This document shows positions 32,765 to 41,881 of a DNA stretch of 64,000 nt, one piece after another. Position 1 is the first letter of the stretch; each line of letters opens with the position of its first letter. Location of the stretch: positions 2,232,001 through 2,296,000 of the forward strand of contig NZ_CP119106.1 of NCBI RefSeq assembly GCF_029643425.1, in the 5' to 3' direction. This stretch comes from Isoptericola sp. AK164. GTDB lineage: Bacteria > Actinomycetota > Actinomycetes > Actinomycetales > Cellulomonadaceae. The position numbers and the translations under genes were made by a program. Below the pieces are notes generated by a model. The model made no database searches and had not been told where the DNA came from. It saw nothing but the letters and a program-made list of their open reading frames with translations.

Positions 32765-34171
32765 TCACAGCGACTGGATGATCCTCTCGATCTGGTCCTT
32801 GGCGTCCCCGAAGATCATCGCGGTGTTCTCGCGGAAGAACAGCGGGTTCTGCACGCCGGCGTAGCCGGTGGCCATCGACCGCTTGAAGACGACGACGTCG
32901 CGCGCCTGCCACACCTCGAGCACGGGCATGCCGGCGATCGGCGAGCCCGGGTCCTCCTGGGCGGCCGGGTTGACGGTGTCGTTGGCGCCGATGACCAGCA
33001 CCACGTCCGTCTCGGTGAAGTCCCCGTTGATCTCCTCCATGCCGAGCACGACGTCGTAGGGGACCTTCGCCTCGGCCAGCAGCACGTTCATGTGGCCCGG
33101 CAGACGGCCCGCCACCGGGTGCACGCCGAACCGCACGTCCACCCCGCGGTCCCGCAGCTTCTCGGTCAGGTCGGCCACCGGGTACTGGGCCTTGGCCACC
33201 GCCATGCCGTACCCGGGCACGATGATCACCGAGCGGGAGCGGGCGAGCTGCTCGGCGACGTCGGCCGCGTAGGTCTCCCGGTGCTCGCCGTCGACCCCGG
33301 CCGACGCCGGGGTGCCCGGCTCGGCGCCGAAGCCGCCGAGGATGACCGAGACGAAGGAGCGGTTCATCGCCTGGCACATGATGTACGACAGGATCGCGCC
33401 GGAGGAGCCGACCAGGGCACCGGTGATGATGAGCAGGTCGTTGCCCAGCATGAAGCCGGCCGCGGCCGCCGCCCACCCCGAGTACGAATTGAGCATCGAG
33501 ACCACGACGGGCATGTCGCCGCCGCCGATCGACGCCACGAGGTGCCAGCCGAGCGCCAGCGCGACGACGGTCATGAGCACGAGCGCGGTCAGCGCGGCGC
33601 CGTCGGCACCGGCGCCGGCCGCCGTGATGAACCAGGCCAGCAGCCCGGCCGCGGACACCACCATGGCGAGGTTCAGCCAGTGCCGTCCCGGCAGCATCAA
33701 GGGAGCCGACTTGATCCGGGCGGAGAGCTTGAGGTTGGCGACGATCGACCCCGTGAAGGTCACCGCACCGATGAGCACACCGAGGAACACCTCGACCAGG
33801 TGGACCGTGTCCGACTGCGGCTCGGTCAGGTAGGAGCCGTAGCCCACGAGCACCGCCGCGAGCCCGACGAACGAGTGCAGCAGCGCGATGAGCTCGGGCA
33901 TCTGGGTCATCTCGACCCGACGGACCCGCCAGGTGCCGACGGCGGCGCCGACGACGAAGACCAGCAGGATCAGGCCGGCCGTGACCTGCCAGGGGCGCTC
34001 GGAGCTCTCCAGGGCGAGGGCGACCGTGGCGACCAGGGCGAGGGCCATGCCGACCATGCCGAGGACGTTGCCGCGGCGCGCCGACTCCTGCTTGGACAGT
34101 CCCGCGAGCGAGAGGATGAACAGCACGCCGGCGACGACGTAGGTGGCCTGGACGGCCGAGAGCACGGTCAT
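32765..34171 (-). CDS. pntB: NAD(P) transhydrogenase beta subunit
   Basis: 468 aa. About eight or nine membrane helices (residues ~1-270) followed by the NADP(H)-binding domain III, with [54 protein letters not shown] and [17 protein letters not shown]. All are standard for PntB. The enzyme couples hydride transfer between NADH and NADP+ to proton entry, supplying NADPH. ATG at 34171 overlaps the pntA stop by 4 bases (ATGA), so the subunits are made together. Confidence 0.96.
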   Translation of the reverse strand: MTVLSAVQATYVVAGVLFILSLAGLSKQESARRGNVLGMVGMALALVATVALALESSERPWQVTAGLILLVFVVGAAVGTWRVRRVEMTQMPELIALLHSFVGLAAVLVGYGSYLTEPQSDTVHLVEVFLGVLIGAVTFTGSIVANLKLSARIKSAPLMLPGRHWLNLAMVVSAAGLLAWFITAAGAGADGAALTALVLMTVVALALGWHLVASIGGGDMPVVVSMLNSYSGWAAAAAGFMLGNDLLIITGALVGSSGAILSYIMCQAMNRSFVSVILGGFGAEPGTPASAGVDGEHRETYAADVAEQLARSRSVIIVPGYGMAVAKAQYPVADLTEKLRDRGVDVRFGVHPVAGRLPGHMNVLLAEAKVPYDVVLGMEEINGDFTETDVVLVIGANDTVNPAAQEDPGSPIAGMPVLEVWQARDVVVFKRSMATGYAGVQNPLFFRENTAMIFGDAKDQIERIIQSL

Positions 34172-35769
34172 CGGGCCACCTCCCCGGTCGGCGCGGTCAC
34201 GTGCGGCGTGGGCGCTCCCTTGCGGAACATGCGGATCATGCGGTTCGCGACCAGGAAGCCGCCGAACACGTTGATGCTCGCCACGGCGGCCGCCACGACG
34301 GCCAGCCCCGTCACGAGCCAGTCGTCGACGCCGATCTGGAGCAGTGCACCGACGAGGATGATGCCGCTGATGGCGTTGGTCTGCGCCATCAGCGGGGTGT
34401 GCAGAGCGTGCGTCACGGCCGAGATGACGTAGAACCCGACGACGACCGCGAGGGCGAACACGGTGAAGTGGCCGACGGCGTCCGGCGGCGAGGCGGCGAT
34501 CGCCAGACCCCCGACCACGGCGCCCAGCCCGGCCAGGACGGTCCGGCGGCGCGACCGGAGACGGCGCTGCTCGGCGAGCTCCTCCGGGGTCGGCCCGGCG
34601 GCCGCCTCCGGCTCCTCGGCGGCCGGCGGCGCCGACGGCGCGGCCGAGACCTGGACCGGTGGCGGCGGCCAGAGCACCTCGCCCTCGCGGCAGACGGTCA
34701 TGCCGCGCACGACGACGTCGTCGAGGTCGACCACGAGCTGCCCGTCCTTGCCGGGCGTCATCAGGGTCAGCAGGTTGACGACGTTGGTGCCGAGCAGCTG
34801 CGAGGTGTGCTGCGGCATCCGTCCGGGAAGGTCGGTGTAGCCCAGGACGATCACGCCGTTGTCGCTGACGACGCGCTCCCCCGGCACCGTGAGCTCGCAG
34901 TTGCCGCCGCCCGGGGCGGCCAGGTCGACGATCACCGACCCGGGCTTCATGGCGGCGACCATCTCCGCGGTGATGGTGGTCGGGGCCGTGCCCCGCACCA
35001 GCGCTGTCGTGACGACGACGTCGGCGCCCGCGGACTCGGCCGCGTACATCGCCCGGGTCGCCGCCTCCTGGTCGGCCGTCAGCTCGCGGGCGTACCCGTC
35101 GCTGCTGACCTCCTGCGCGCTGCCCTCGGCCTGGACGAACGTCGCCCCGAGGGACTCGATCTGCTCGCCGACCTCGGGGCGGACGTCGAACGCCCGCACC
35201 TTGGCCCCCAGGGAGGAGGCCGTGCCGATCGCGGCCAGCCCGGCGACGCCGGCGCCGATGACGAACACGGTCGCGGGCGGCGTCGTGCCGGCCGCGGTCA
35301 CCTGGCCGGTGAACATGCCGCCGAACTCCTCGGCCGCCTCGATGACGGACCGGTAGCCCGCCACGTTCGACTGCGCCGAGAGCACGTCGAGCGCCTGGGC
35401 CCGCGAGATGCGCGGGACGGCGTCGAGCGCGAGGGCGGTCACGTGCCGCGCGGCGAGCGCCTCGACGAGCTCGGGGTGCATCGCCGGGGCGAGCTGGGAG
35501 ACGAGCACGGCACCGGGGCGCAGCAGGTCCAGCTCGGGCGGGGACGGCGCGTTGACGCACGTGACGACGTCGGACGCCCAGACCTCCTCCCGGCCGGCGA
35601 CCCGAGCCCCGGACTCGACGTAGGCCCGCGTGGGCATGGCCGCCTGGTCGCCGGCACCGTGCTCGACGAGCACGTCGTAGCCGAGCGCGGTCAGGCGCTG
35701 GACGGTCGCGGGGGTGGCGGCGACGAGCCGTTCACCGTCGCGCGACTCCCGGGGGACACCGATCTGCAC
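34168..35769 (-). CDS. pntA: NAD(P) transhydrogenase alpha subunit
   Basis: 533 aa. NAD-binding domain I (~1-375) with [18 protein letters not shown] at the start, [31 protein letters not shown] and [20 protein letters not shown]; a Pro/Ala/Glu linker (~385-420); then four membrane helices to the end, with [16 protein letters not shown]. It is the one-piece alpha subunit of the E. coli type, not the split PntAA/PntAB. GTG at 35769 is chosen over an upstream TTG because AAGGAGG stands 9 bases before it. Confidence 0.96.
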   Translation of the reverse strand: MQIGVPRESRDGERLVAATPATVQRLTALGYDVLVEHGAGDQAAMPTRAYVESGARVAGREEVWASDVVTCVNAPSPPELDLLRPGAVLVSQLAPAMHPELVEALAARHVTALALDAVPRISRAQALDVLSAQSNVAGYRSVIEAAEEFGGMFTGQVTAAGTTPPATVFVIGAGVAGLAAIGTASSLGAKVRAFDVRPEVGEQIESLGATFVQAEGSAQEVSSDGYARELTADQEAATRAMYAAESAGADVVVTTALVRGTAPTTITAEMVAAMKPGSVIVDLAAPGGGNCELTVPGERVVSDNGVIVLGYTDLPGRMPQHTSQLLGTNVVNLLTLMTPGKDGQLVVDLDDVVVRGMTVCREGEVLWPPPPVQVSAAPSAPPAAEEPEAAAGPTPEELAEQRRLRSRRRTVLAGLGAVVGGLAIAASPPDAVGHFTVFALAVVVGFYVISAVTHALHTPLMAQTNAISGIILVGALLQIGVDDWLVTGLAVVAAAVASINVFGGFLVANRMIRMFRKGAPTPHVTAPTGEVAR

Positions 35770-35858
35770 GGGTTCGAACCTCCTTCGGTCCAATACCCCT
35801 GCAACCTACCGGGTGCGACGGACCAGGACGAGAAGCGCCCGCACCCCGAGACGACGTC

Positions 35859-36314
35859 TCAACCGCCGTCGGTGACGGGAGCCGCGCAGGCACGGCCGTA
35901 CCGCGGATCGTGATCGGCGCCCCAGGCCACCGCGTCACGCACCGCACGGCGCAGCTCGTCGACGTCGCACCTGGACAGCCTCCGCAGCCGCAGGCAGTGC
36001 TTCCCGCTGTCCGCGCGGCCCAGTGACGGCGCGTACCGTTCGGGCAACGTGACGCCGTCACGCCGCGCCGCGACGTAGAGACTCACCCCATGCCTCTGCG
36101 GAGCCAGTCCCAGCAGGGGCCACACGCCGCTGCCGGAGGCTCGGCGCCACGGCATGCTGCCGTAGCCGATCATCGAGATCGACGGCCCGACGAACAGTCG
36201 CCGCTCGAGCTCCGGTGCCGCCGCGGCCACGAGACGGTCGACCTCCGCCAGGTCCGGACAGACGTCGGCCGAACGTTCGATCAGCTCGGCGATCGTGGTC
36301 GCCTCGACCTTCAC
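35859..36314 (-). CDS. DUF1801 protein (second of a tandem pair)
   Basis: 151 aa, soluble. DUF1801/YdhG-like pattern: MIGYGSMPWRR, then LLGLAPQRHGVSLYVAAR, and LGRADSGKHCLRLRRLSRCDVDEL. GTG at 36314 overlaps the stop of the preceding paralogue by 4 bases. The two proteins share the same motif order and are probably an old duplication. Function of the family is unsettled. It is the last gene of the transaminase-hydrolase-dehydrogenase operon. Confidence 0.72.
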   Translation of the reverse strand: MKVEATTIAELIERSADVCPDLAEVDRLVAAAAPELERRLFVGPSISMIGYGSMPWRRASGSGVWPLLGLAPQRHGVSLYVAARRDGVTLPERYAPSLGRADSGKHCLRLRRLSRCDVDELRRAVRDAVAWGADHDPRYGRACAAPVTDGG

Positions 36315-36745
36315 GGGTCCGCCCTGGGCACGTCGGCCGTCCGGCCGGCCCGCGCCAGCATCTCGCGCAGCACGGCGTCGTCGAGGTCGTCCAGACGGGT
36401 GAACGCGATGCTCGCCGCGCCCACCTTCGCGCGTCCGAGGCGGTCGGCGTAGGCCCGCGTGAGGTAGGCGCCGTCGGCGACGGCGTTGACGTACAGGCTC
36501 AGATGTCGCCTCTGCTGCGCCAGACCGACGAGGAACCACTCCACATCGGCACCGCGGGGTCGCGGCTGGACGATGTCCCCGTAGCCGACGATCGCCTGTT
36601 CCGTCCCACCCCAGAACACGCCCCGCCACAGGGTGCGGGAGAGTGCGGGCAGCATCTCTCGCACGACGGCGTCCGTGCGGACCATGTCGGGCGACACGTC
36701 GTCACCGGCCAAGAAGGCGTCGACGTCCTCCGTGGTGCGGTGCAC
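36311..36745 (-). CDS. DUF1801 protein (first of a tandem pair)
   Basis: 144 aa, soluble. Motifs as in its neighbour: AIVGYGDIVQPRPRG, WFLVGLAQQRRHLSLYVNAV, LGRAKVGAASIAFTRLDDLDDAVL; the GK(S/H)C element is replaced by GAAS. N-terminal extension MHRTTEDVDAFLAGDDV resembles the family's usual start. It begins 4 bases after the aldehyde dehydrogenase stop, so it is very likely co-transcribed with the catabolic genes, although no metabolic role is known for DUF1801. Confidence 0.72.
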   Translation of the reverse strand: MHRTTEDVDAFLAGDDVSPDMVRTDAVVREMLPALSRTLWRGVFWGGTEQAIVGYGDIVQPRPRGADVEWFLVGLAQQRRHLSLYVNAVADGAYLTRAYADRLGRAKVGAASIAFTRLDDLDDAVLREMLARAGRTADVPRADP

Positions 36746-36749
36746 CTGC

Positions 36750-38120
36750 TCAACCCCGCTTCGGACCGACCCACACCTGCTGGGCGTTGACGAACTCGCG
36801 GATGCCGTGCGGGCCGAGCTCGCGACCGTAGCCGGACCGCTTGACGCCGCCGCTGGGCAGCCGCGGGTCCGTCTTGACGATGCCGTTGACGGCGACCTGG
36901 CCGGCCTCGATCCGGCGGGCCATCGCCACGCCGCGCTCCGCCGTCGACCACACGCTCGCCGCGAGGCCGTACTCGGTGCGGTTCGCGATCGCGAGGGCCT
37001 CCTCGGCGTCGGCCGCCTCCATGACGACCATCACCGGGCCGAACGTCTCCTCGCGGCACGCGGTCATGCCCTCGACGACGTCCGCCAGCATCGTGACGGG
37101 GTAGAACCAGCCGTCCCCCGCGGGCAACTCGCCGCCGAGCACCAGCCGCGCCCCGGCGTCCACCGTCTCGCTGACCTGGCGGTGGAGCTCCGTGCGCAGG
37201 TCCTCGCGCGCGATCGGTCCGACGTCGGTGGTCTCCTCGGCGGGGTCCCCGACCGTCAGCCGCGCGAGGCGCTCGCGCAGCTTCTCGACCATCTGGGGGT
37301 AGACCGCGCTCTCGACGATGATGCGCTTGGCCGCGATGCAGGACTGCCCGGCGTTGATGATCCGGGACAGCGCGACCGTGTCCGCGGCGGTGTCCAGGTC
37401 GGCGTCGGCCAGGACCAGGCAGGGGTCCGACCCGCCGAGCTCGAGCACGGTGGGCTTGATCTCGGACGCCGCGGCGCTCGCCACCGCCGACCCGCCGCGG
37501 GCCGACCCGGTGAAGGAGACGGCGTGCACCCGCGGGTCGCGGATGACGGCCTCGACCTGTGGCGTCTCGAGCGGCAGGTGCTGGAAGACGCCCTCCGGCG
37601 CCCCGACCCGGGTGAACACGTCCGCGATGGCCGCGGCGCACCCCGGCACGTGCGGGTCGTGCTTCATCAGGCAGGTGTTGCCGGCCATGAGCGCCGGCGC
37701 CGCGAACCGCGACCACAGCCAGAACGGTGCGTTCCACGGCAGCACGCCCAGCACCGTGCCGAGCGGGAGGTGCTGCACGTAGCTCGTCGTGGCGTCGGAG
37801 GCGAGCACCTCGTCGGCCAGGTAGTCGGCACCGTGGTCGGCGTAGTGGTCGAAGCACAGGGCGGCCTTGGCGACCTCCCCGCGCGCCTCCCCGATCGGCT
37901 TGCCCATCTCCTCGGTCATCAGGGGGGCGAGCTCGTCGACGTGCTCGCGCAGGTGGGCGGCGACGGCGTGCAGCACCTCGGCACGCTCGGCGAAGGACCG
38001 GTCCCCCCAGCTCGGCGCGGCAGCGGCCGCGGCCGCGAGGATCTCCTCCACGCGCTCGGGTCCGGCCGGCTCGACCTCGCGGATGACCTTGCCCGTGCTC
38101 GGGTCGGTCGCAGTGAGCAT
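36750..38120 (-). CDS. NAD(P)-dependent semialdehyde dehydrogenase (DoeC/GabD-like)
   Basis: 456-aa aldehyde dehydrogenase. Proton-transfer Asn in LPWNAPFWLWSR, cofactor strand VSFTGSARGG, catalytic Glu in LELGGSDPCLV, nucleophile Cys in NAGQSCIAAKRI, and C-terminal EETFGPV and GGVKRSGYGREL. Closest to succinate-semialdehyde dehydrogenases, the group that also holds DoeC, which oxidises aspartate semialdehyde in ectoine breakdown. ATG at 38120 has GAGAGGAG upstream, 11 bases after the hydrolase stop. The context favours the DoeC role; succinate semialdehyde remains an alternative. Confidence 0.8.
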   Translation of the reverse strand: MLTATDPSTGKVIREVEPAGPERVEEILAAAAAAAPSWGDRSFAERAEVLHAVAAHLREHVDELAPLMTEEMGKPIGEARGEVAKAALCFDHYADHGADYLADEVLASDATTSYVQHLPLGTVLGVLPWNAPFWLWSRFAAPALMAGNTCLMKHDPHVPGCAAAIADVFTRVGAPEGVFQHLPLETPQVEAVIRDPRVHAVSFTGSARGGSAVASAAASEIKPTVLELGGSDPCLVLADADLDTAADTVALSRIINAGQSCIAAKRIIVESAVYPQMVEKLRERLARLTVGDPAEETTDVGPIAREDLRTELHRQVSETVDAGARLVLGGELPAGDGWFYPVTMLADVVEGMTACREETFGPVMVVMEAADAEEALAIANRTEYGLAASVWSTAERGVAMARRIEAGQVAVNGIVKTDPRLPSGGVKRSGYGRELGPHGIREFVNAQQVWVGPKRG

Positions 38121-38131
38121 CGACACTCCTC

Positions 38132-39391
38132 TCAGGCGACTTCGGGACGGATCGGGGTGGCCTGGCCGTGGCCCTCGGACGGTTCCTCGCCGGACTCGGC
38201 GTCGCGGACCCCGGCACGGGCGCCGGCCTCGGGCTTGACCGTGAAGTCCTCGTCCAGGGTGAAGAACGACTCGCAGCCCCGCGCGGTGACGTGGACCGTG
38301 TCCGAGATGCCGACGGTCTTGTCCCCGTCGACACCCCACATCCACGGGATGATGTGGAACGTCATGCCCTCGCGCAGGATCGTGGGGTTGCCCTGGTTGA
38401 GGCTGGCGATGTAGCCCTCGTCCCAGCTCGGCGGGAACGCGATGCCGATGGAGTACCCCGACCGCGTGATCAGCCGCGCACCGACGTGGTTGTCCGTGAT
38501 GATGCTGCGCACGATGTTGTCCGCGTCGGAGACCGTGATCCCCGGCCGGATGGCCTTCTTGACCTCGGCCAGCGCCGTCTTCATCCGGTGCTGGGCCGCC
38601 GCCATGGACGGCGACAGGTCGTCCAGCACGGCGGTGCGCATCATTGCCGTGTGGTACCGACGGAAGCAGCCGCCCACCTCGAGGAAGACGTGCTCGCCCG
38701 GCTGGACGACCCGGCCCTCCCAGGTGGCGTGGCCGATCATCGAGCGCGGACCGGAGGTGACGTACGGCATCACGGCCGGAAACTCGCCCCCGGCGCGGAA
38801 CATCGCGGCACTGATCTCGGCCGCGATGTCGTTCTCGGTCACGCCCGGCGCGCACGCCTCCAGACCGGCCTGCATGCCGACCTCGGTCGCGCGGGCGGCC
38901 CGGCGCATGATCTCGATCTCGGCCGGCGACTTGGTGACCCGGCCCTCCTCGACGATCCCGAAGCAGTCCAGGAGCCGCCCCTCGGTGAGCGAGGTGTGGA
39001 TGTAGTCCTGGTGATAAGCCGGGAAATAGTAGCTGTTGCGCTCGTAGCCGATGTCCTTGGTGTGGAGCCCGAATTCGCGCAGCGACTGCACGAGACTCTG
39101 AATGGCGTCCCCGGTGTCGGGATATGGCCGGGTCAGCTCGACCCAGGTGCGCGCATAGACGTTCGACTCCTCCATGCTGCGGGTGATCATGAAGGGTTCC
39201 TCGGTCAACGGAACCACGAGCGCCTGGAAGAACGAATACCCGGTGGTCTGATAATCGGTCAGATACATCAGATTCTCGGGATCGGTGATCACCACGGCGT
39301 CGAGGAGCCGATCGGCCATCCGTCGACGGAGATCGTCGAGCCGGCGCTCGTACTCCTCGAACGGGAACGTCATGTCGTCGCGCTGCTTCAC
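38132..39391 (-). CDS. doeA: ectoine hydrolase-like M24-fold protein (DoeA/EutD)
   Basis: 419 aa with a pita-bread (M24/creatinase) fold: N-terminal ERRLDDLRRRMADRLLDAVV, TDPENLMYLTDYQTTGYS, and in the catalytic half MIGHATWEGRVVQPGEHVFLE, EVGGCFRRYHTAMMRT, ISDTVHVTARGCESF. The metal-binding Asp pair of aminopeptidases is missing, as in non-metal creatinase-like members such as ectoine hydrolase, which opens ectoine to N-acetyl-diaminobutyrate. GTG at 39391 has GGAGG 5 bases upstream. A low-complexity 45-residue tail is unusual. The first third is less GC-rich than its surroundings. Confidence 0.72.
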   Translation of the reverse strand: MKQRDDMTFPFEEYERRLDDLRRRMADRLLDAVVITDPENLMYLTDYQTTGYSFFQALVVPLTEEPFMITRSMEESNVYARTWVELTRPYPDTGDAIQSLVQSLREFGLHTKDIGYERNSYYFPAYHQDYIHTSLTEGRLLDCFGIVEEGRVTKSPAEIEIMRRAARATEVGMQAGLEACAPGVTENDIAAEISAAMFRAGGEFPAVMPYVTSGPRSMIGHATWEGRVVQPGEHVFLEVGGCFRRYHTAMMRTAVLDDLSPSMAAAQHRMKTALAEVKKAIRPGITVSDADNIVRSIITDNHVGARLITRSGYSIGIAFPPSWDEGYIASLNQGNPTILREGMTFHIIPWMWGVDGDKTVGISDTVHVTARGCESFFTLDEDFTVKPEAGARAGVRDAESGEEPSEGHGQATPIRPEVA

Positions 39392-39422
39392 ACCGGCCTC
39401 CAGGTGGTCGGACGTCGTTACG

Positions 39423-40667
39423 TCAGGTGGTGCTGCGGACGGCCGAGGCGAGGATGTCGAGACCCTCGCCCAGGTCCTCGTCCGGGATCGTCAACGGCGG
39501 GATGAGCTTGAGGACCCGGCCCCCGGTCCCGCACGGACCGATGAGCAGACCGTCGTCGAAGCACTTCTTGGCGATGGCCTTGGCCAGGGCTCCGTCGCCG
39601 AGGTCGAGGCCCTGCATCATGCCGCGGCCGCGGACCTCGAAGCGTCCGTCCGAGCCCGCCGCGAGGTCGTCCAGGACCGCCGTCATGGTCTCGCGCTTGG
39701 CCGCGACCTGGTTCATCAGCTCGTCGTCGTCGAAGTACTCCAGCGCGACCCTGCCCGCCACGAAGGACAGCCCCTGGCCACGGAAGGTCCCGGTGTGCTC
39801 ACCGGGCGACCAGTGGGCGTCCAGCTCGGGCTTGTTGAGGTTCATGGCGATCGGCGTCCCGTAGCCGCCGAGGCCCTTCGCCAGCGTGATGATGTCCGGG
39901 TCGAGCCCCATGCCGTCGAAGCTGAAGTAGTTGCCGGTCCGTCCGCAGCCGGTCTGGATGTCGTCCACGATGAACAGGGCGCCCACGTCGTGCGCGAGGT
40001 GCTGCACCTCGCGCAACCACTCCGCGCTCGCCACGTGCACGCCGCCCTCGGCCTGGATCGTCTCGACGACGAAGGCCGCCGGCGGGAGCAGACCGCTGGA
40101 GGAGTCCTCCAGCAGCGCCCGGTAGTCCGCCAGCTGCTGGACGCCGCCGCCCGGAGCCGTCTCGAACGGCAGCCGCACGACGTTCTCCAGCGGGACGCCC
40201 GCGGCGGCGCGGAAGTAGTCGTTCGCGGTCAGGGCCAGCGACCCGAGCGTCATCCCGTGGAACCCGTTGCTGAACGCCACGACGTCGCGGCGTCCGGTCA
40301 CGCGCCGGGCGAGCTTGAGCGCGGCCTCGACGGCGTTGGTGCCCGTCGGTCCCATGAACTGCATCTTCATGGTCATGTCGCGCGGCTCGAGCACCGTGGC
40401 GGCGAACTTCTCGATGAAGTCCCGCTTCGTCGTCGTCGCCGTGTCGAGGCTGTGCGCGACGCCGTCGGCCTCGAGGAATTCGATCATCGCGCGCTTCATG
40501 CGCGGGTTGTTGTGCCCGAAGTTGAGCACGCCGGCGCCCGCGAAGAAATCGAGATAACTCCGTCCCGATTCGTCCACCTGACGGGCATTGGATGCCGAAG
40601 CAAAAACGGTCGGGTATGCCCGGCTGTAACCCCGGATCTCAGATTCCCACTTCTCGAACGCCTCCAT
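39423..40667 (-). CDS. diaminobutyrate-2-oxoglutarate transaminase-like (EctB/DoeD family)
   Basis: 414-aa class III PLP aminotransferase. It begins MEAFEKWESEIRGYSRAYPTV and continues FFAGAGVLNFGHNNPRM, FMGPTGTNAVEAALKLAR, FIVDDIQTGCGRTG, the PLP lysine in ITLAKGLGGYG and the EHTGTFRGQGLSFV segment; all match EctB/DoeD. It interconverts L-2,4-diaminobutyrate and aspartate semialdehyde. ectA and ectC are absent while a DoeA-like gene follows after 31 bases, so a catabolic (DoeD) role is more likely than ectoine synthesis. No clear ribosome-binding site at ATG 40667. Confidence 0.82.
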   Translation of the reverse strand: MEAFEKWESEIRGYSRAYPTVFASASNARQVDESGRSYLDFFAGAGVLNFGHNNPRMKRAMIEFLEADGVAHSLDTATTTKRDFIEKFAATVLEPRDMTMKMQFMGPTGTNAVEAALKLARRVTGRRDVVAFSNGFHGMTLGSLALTANDYFRAAAGVPLENVVRLPFETAPGGGVQQLADYRALLEDSSSGLLPPAAFVVETIQAEGGVHVASAEWLREVQHLAHDVGALFIVDDIQTGCGRTGNYFSFDGMGLDPDIITLAKGLGGYGTPIAMNLNKPELDAHWSPGEHTGTFRGQGLSFVAGRVALEYFDDDELMNQVAAKRETMTAVLDDLAAGSDGRFEVRGRGMMQGLDLGDGALAKAIAKKCFDDGLLIGPCGTGGRVLKLIPPLTIPDEDLGEGLDILASAVRSTT

Positions 40668-40740
40668 GGACCATATGTACGCGCCCCCCTCAGGGGGTGT
40701 CAAGCGGAACGGAGACGGCCACGTAACGGCTCTGTTTCCG

Positions 40741-41002
40741 CCAGATTCGGGGGGTCGGCGGCCCCCTGACGCCCGGCCCGCGCCGGGGGTTGGGCGGGGC
40801 GGTGCGGAGGGCCCGCGCGGGGGCCCGGCGGGGGCCCGGCGGGGGCCGGGCGGGGGCCCGGCGGGGACCCCGCAGGGACCGTTCAGGGGGTCCCCGCGAG
40901 GTGCGCCGGACGCGGTACCGGAACCCGGTCGCTGCGCCACCGCGCCACCGCGCCGCCGCGGCGCCGCGCCACCGCGCCGCCGCGGCGCCGCGGCGGCAGC
41001 AC
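40741..41002. repeat. GC-only low-complexity region with two sets of tandem repeats
   Basis: Noncoding stretch between the transaminase start and tRNA-Ala. About 40820-40866 holds four to five copies of an 11-12-base unit around CGGGGGCCCGG. 40947-40994 is two copies of a 24-base unit (ACCGCGCCGCCGCGGCGCCGCG plus two bases). The rest is G- or C-runs. No gene or promoter is recognisable; a frame read across it on either strand is Pro/Arg/Ala-rich noise. Prone to assembly error and to slippage. Confidence 0.7.
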
Positions 41003-41042
41003 GACGAAGGCCGGCCCACCGTGCGGTGGACCGGCCTTCGTC
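41003..41042 (-). terminator. terminator downstream of tRNA-Ala
   Basis: Hairpin with a nearly perfect 19-base-pair stem (arms start GACGAAGGCCGG and end CCGGCCTTCGTC, one G-T/C-A type mismatch) and a 2-base tip, starting 6 bases after the tRNA 3' end on the minus strand. No T-tract. Confidence 0.75.
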
Positions 41043-41048
41043 TGGAAG

Positions 41049-41121
41049 TGGAGCTGAGGGGACTCGAACCCCTGACCCTCTGCATGCCATGCAGATGCGC
41101 TACCAGCTGCGCCACAGCCCC
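41049..41121 (-). tRNA. tRNA-Ala (anticodon GGC)
   Basis: 73-base cloverleaf on the minus strand. Acceptor stem GGGGCTG pairs with CAGCTCC (one G-U). The anticodon stem TCTGC/GCAGA encloses the loop ATGGCAT, giving anticodon GGC, which reads GCC, a preferred Ala codon here. T-arm GGGGTTCGAGTCCCC is canonical. Discriminator base A; the following bases are CTT, so CCA is not encoded and must be added. No separate promoter was recognised between the hairpin at 41153-41181 and the gene. Confidence 0.96.
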
Positions 41122-41152
41122 GTGAACCCGACCCGAAGGTCTGATTCGTGGA

Positions 41153-41181
41153 GTTCTGAGGGGGCTTGCCCCCTCGAGAAC
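41153..41181 (-). terminator. terminator after the histidine phosphatase operon
   Basis: Inverted repeat GTTCT-GAGGGGGC-TT-GCCCCCTC-GAGAAC (one internal mismatch), 10 bases downstream of the histidine phosphatase stop and upstream of tRNA-Ala. It would end the obgE-to-phosphatase transcripts. Confidence 0.7.
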
Positions 41182-41190
41182 GTCGTTATC

Positions 41191-41877
41191 TTAGGCAGAC
41201 TTCGGCTCAGGTTCCAAATCCGCGTGCGGGCCCGCCTGCCAACGGTCCAGCGGGTAGCCGGCACCCACGTTGTGGGCGACGAGCCGCCAGCCCGGGACCG
41301 CTCCGGGAGCGGATCGGTGCAGGTGGGACCAGTGCACGTTGTGCATGCCGGAGATCCCGCGCCACGCCGTGGCGTCCAGCTCGAGCAGCCCGGTGATGGC
41401 CAACGAGATCGCCGCGCCGTGGGACACGACGACGAGACACTCGTCACCCTCGAGGCCCTCGGCGTGCTCGCGGACCGCCCCGGCCGTCCGCTCGGCGACC
41501 TCGACCTTCGTCTCGGCGCCGACGCCACGGGGCTCGCCGCCACGGCGCCACTCGGCGTGCTCGTCCGGCCAGCGCTCGGCGATCTCGTCCGCGGTCAGCC
41601 CCTCCCAGCGGCCGAACGACCGCTCGCGCAGACGCGGATCGGTCTCCACCGGCACGCCGACCAGCTCGGCGTAGGCCGCGGCGGTGTCCGCCGCGCGCCC
41701 GAGGTCGGAGGAGACGATCCGGGTGGCGCGGTGGGAGGTCACCAGCGCGGCCGCGCCCTGGGCGGCCTGCCACCGGCCCACCTCGTCGAGGGGGATGTCG
41801 ACCTGGCCCTGCAGCCGCATCGAGGCGTTGTAGGAGGTCCGTCCGTGCCGCAGCAGGACGACGGTGCGCGCGGTCAC
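41191..41877 (-). CDS. histidine phosphatase family protein (phosphoglycerate mutase-like)
   Basis: 228 aa. Phosphohistidine motif LLRHGRTSYN at the N-terminus, the RERSFGRWEGLTADEI segment, and the second catalytic His in VVVSHGAAI. Broad-specificity phosphatases of this kind sit directly after rsfS in many actinobacteria, sometimes named as phosphoglycerate mutase; a metabolite-repair phosphatase is more likely than glycolytic mutase activity. GTG at 41877 lies 4 bases beyond the rsfS stop. Confidence 0.88.
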   Translation of the reverse strand: MTARTVVLLRHGRTSYNASMRLQGQVDIPLDEVGRWQAAQGAAALVTSHRATRIVSSDLGRAADTAAAYAELVGVPVETDPRLRERSFGRWEGLTADEIAERWPDEHAEWRRGGEPRGVGAETKVEVAERTAGAVREHAEGLEGDECLVVVSHGAAISLAITGLLELDATAWRGISGMHNVHWSHLHRSAPGAVPGWRLVAHNVGAGYPLDRWQAGPHADLEPEPKSA

Positions 41878-41881
41878 CGCG

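Noticed and set aside
39423-40667. Transaminase as ectB of ectoine synthesis
   Set aside because: No ectA or ectC next to it, and a DoeA-like hydrolase and semialdehyde dehydrogenase follow; catabolic context is stronger, though enzyme direction cannot be told from sequence.
40820-40994. Possible CRISPR or satellite array
   Set aside because: Units of 11-24 bases in direct tandem without spacers and pure G/C; a low-complexity repeat only, with no cas genes in the window.
41191-41877. Glycolytic phosphoglycerate mutase
   Set aside because: Short broad-specificity histidine phosphatase of the type found next to rsfS; sequence alone does not support the glycolytic enzyme.
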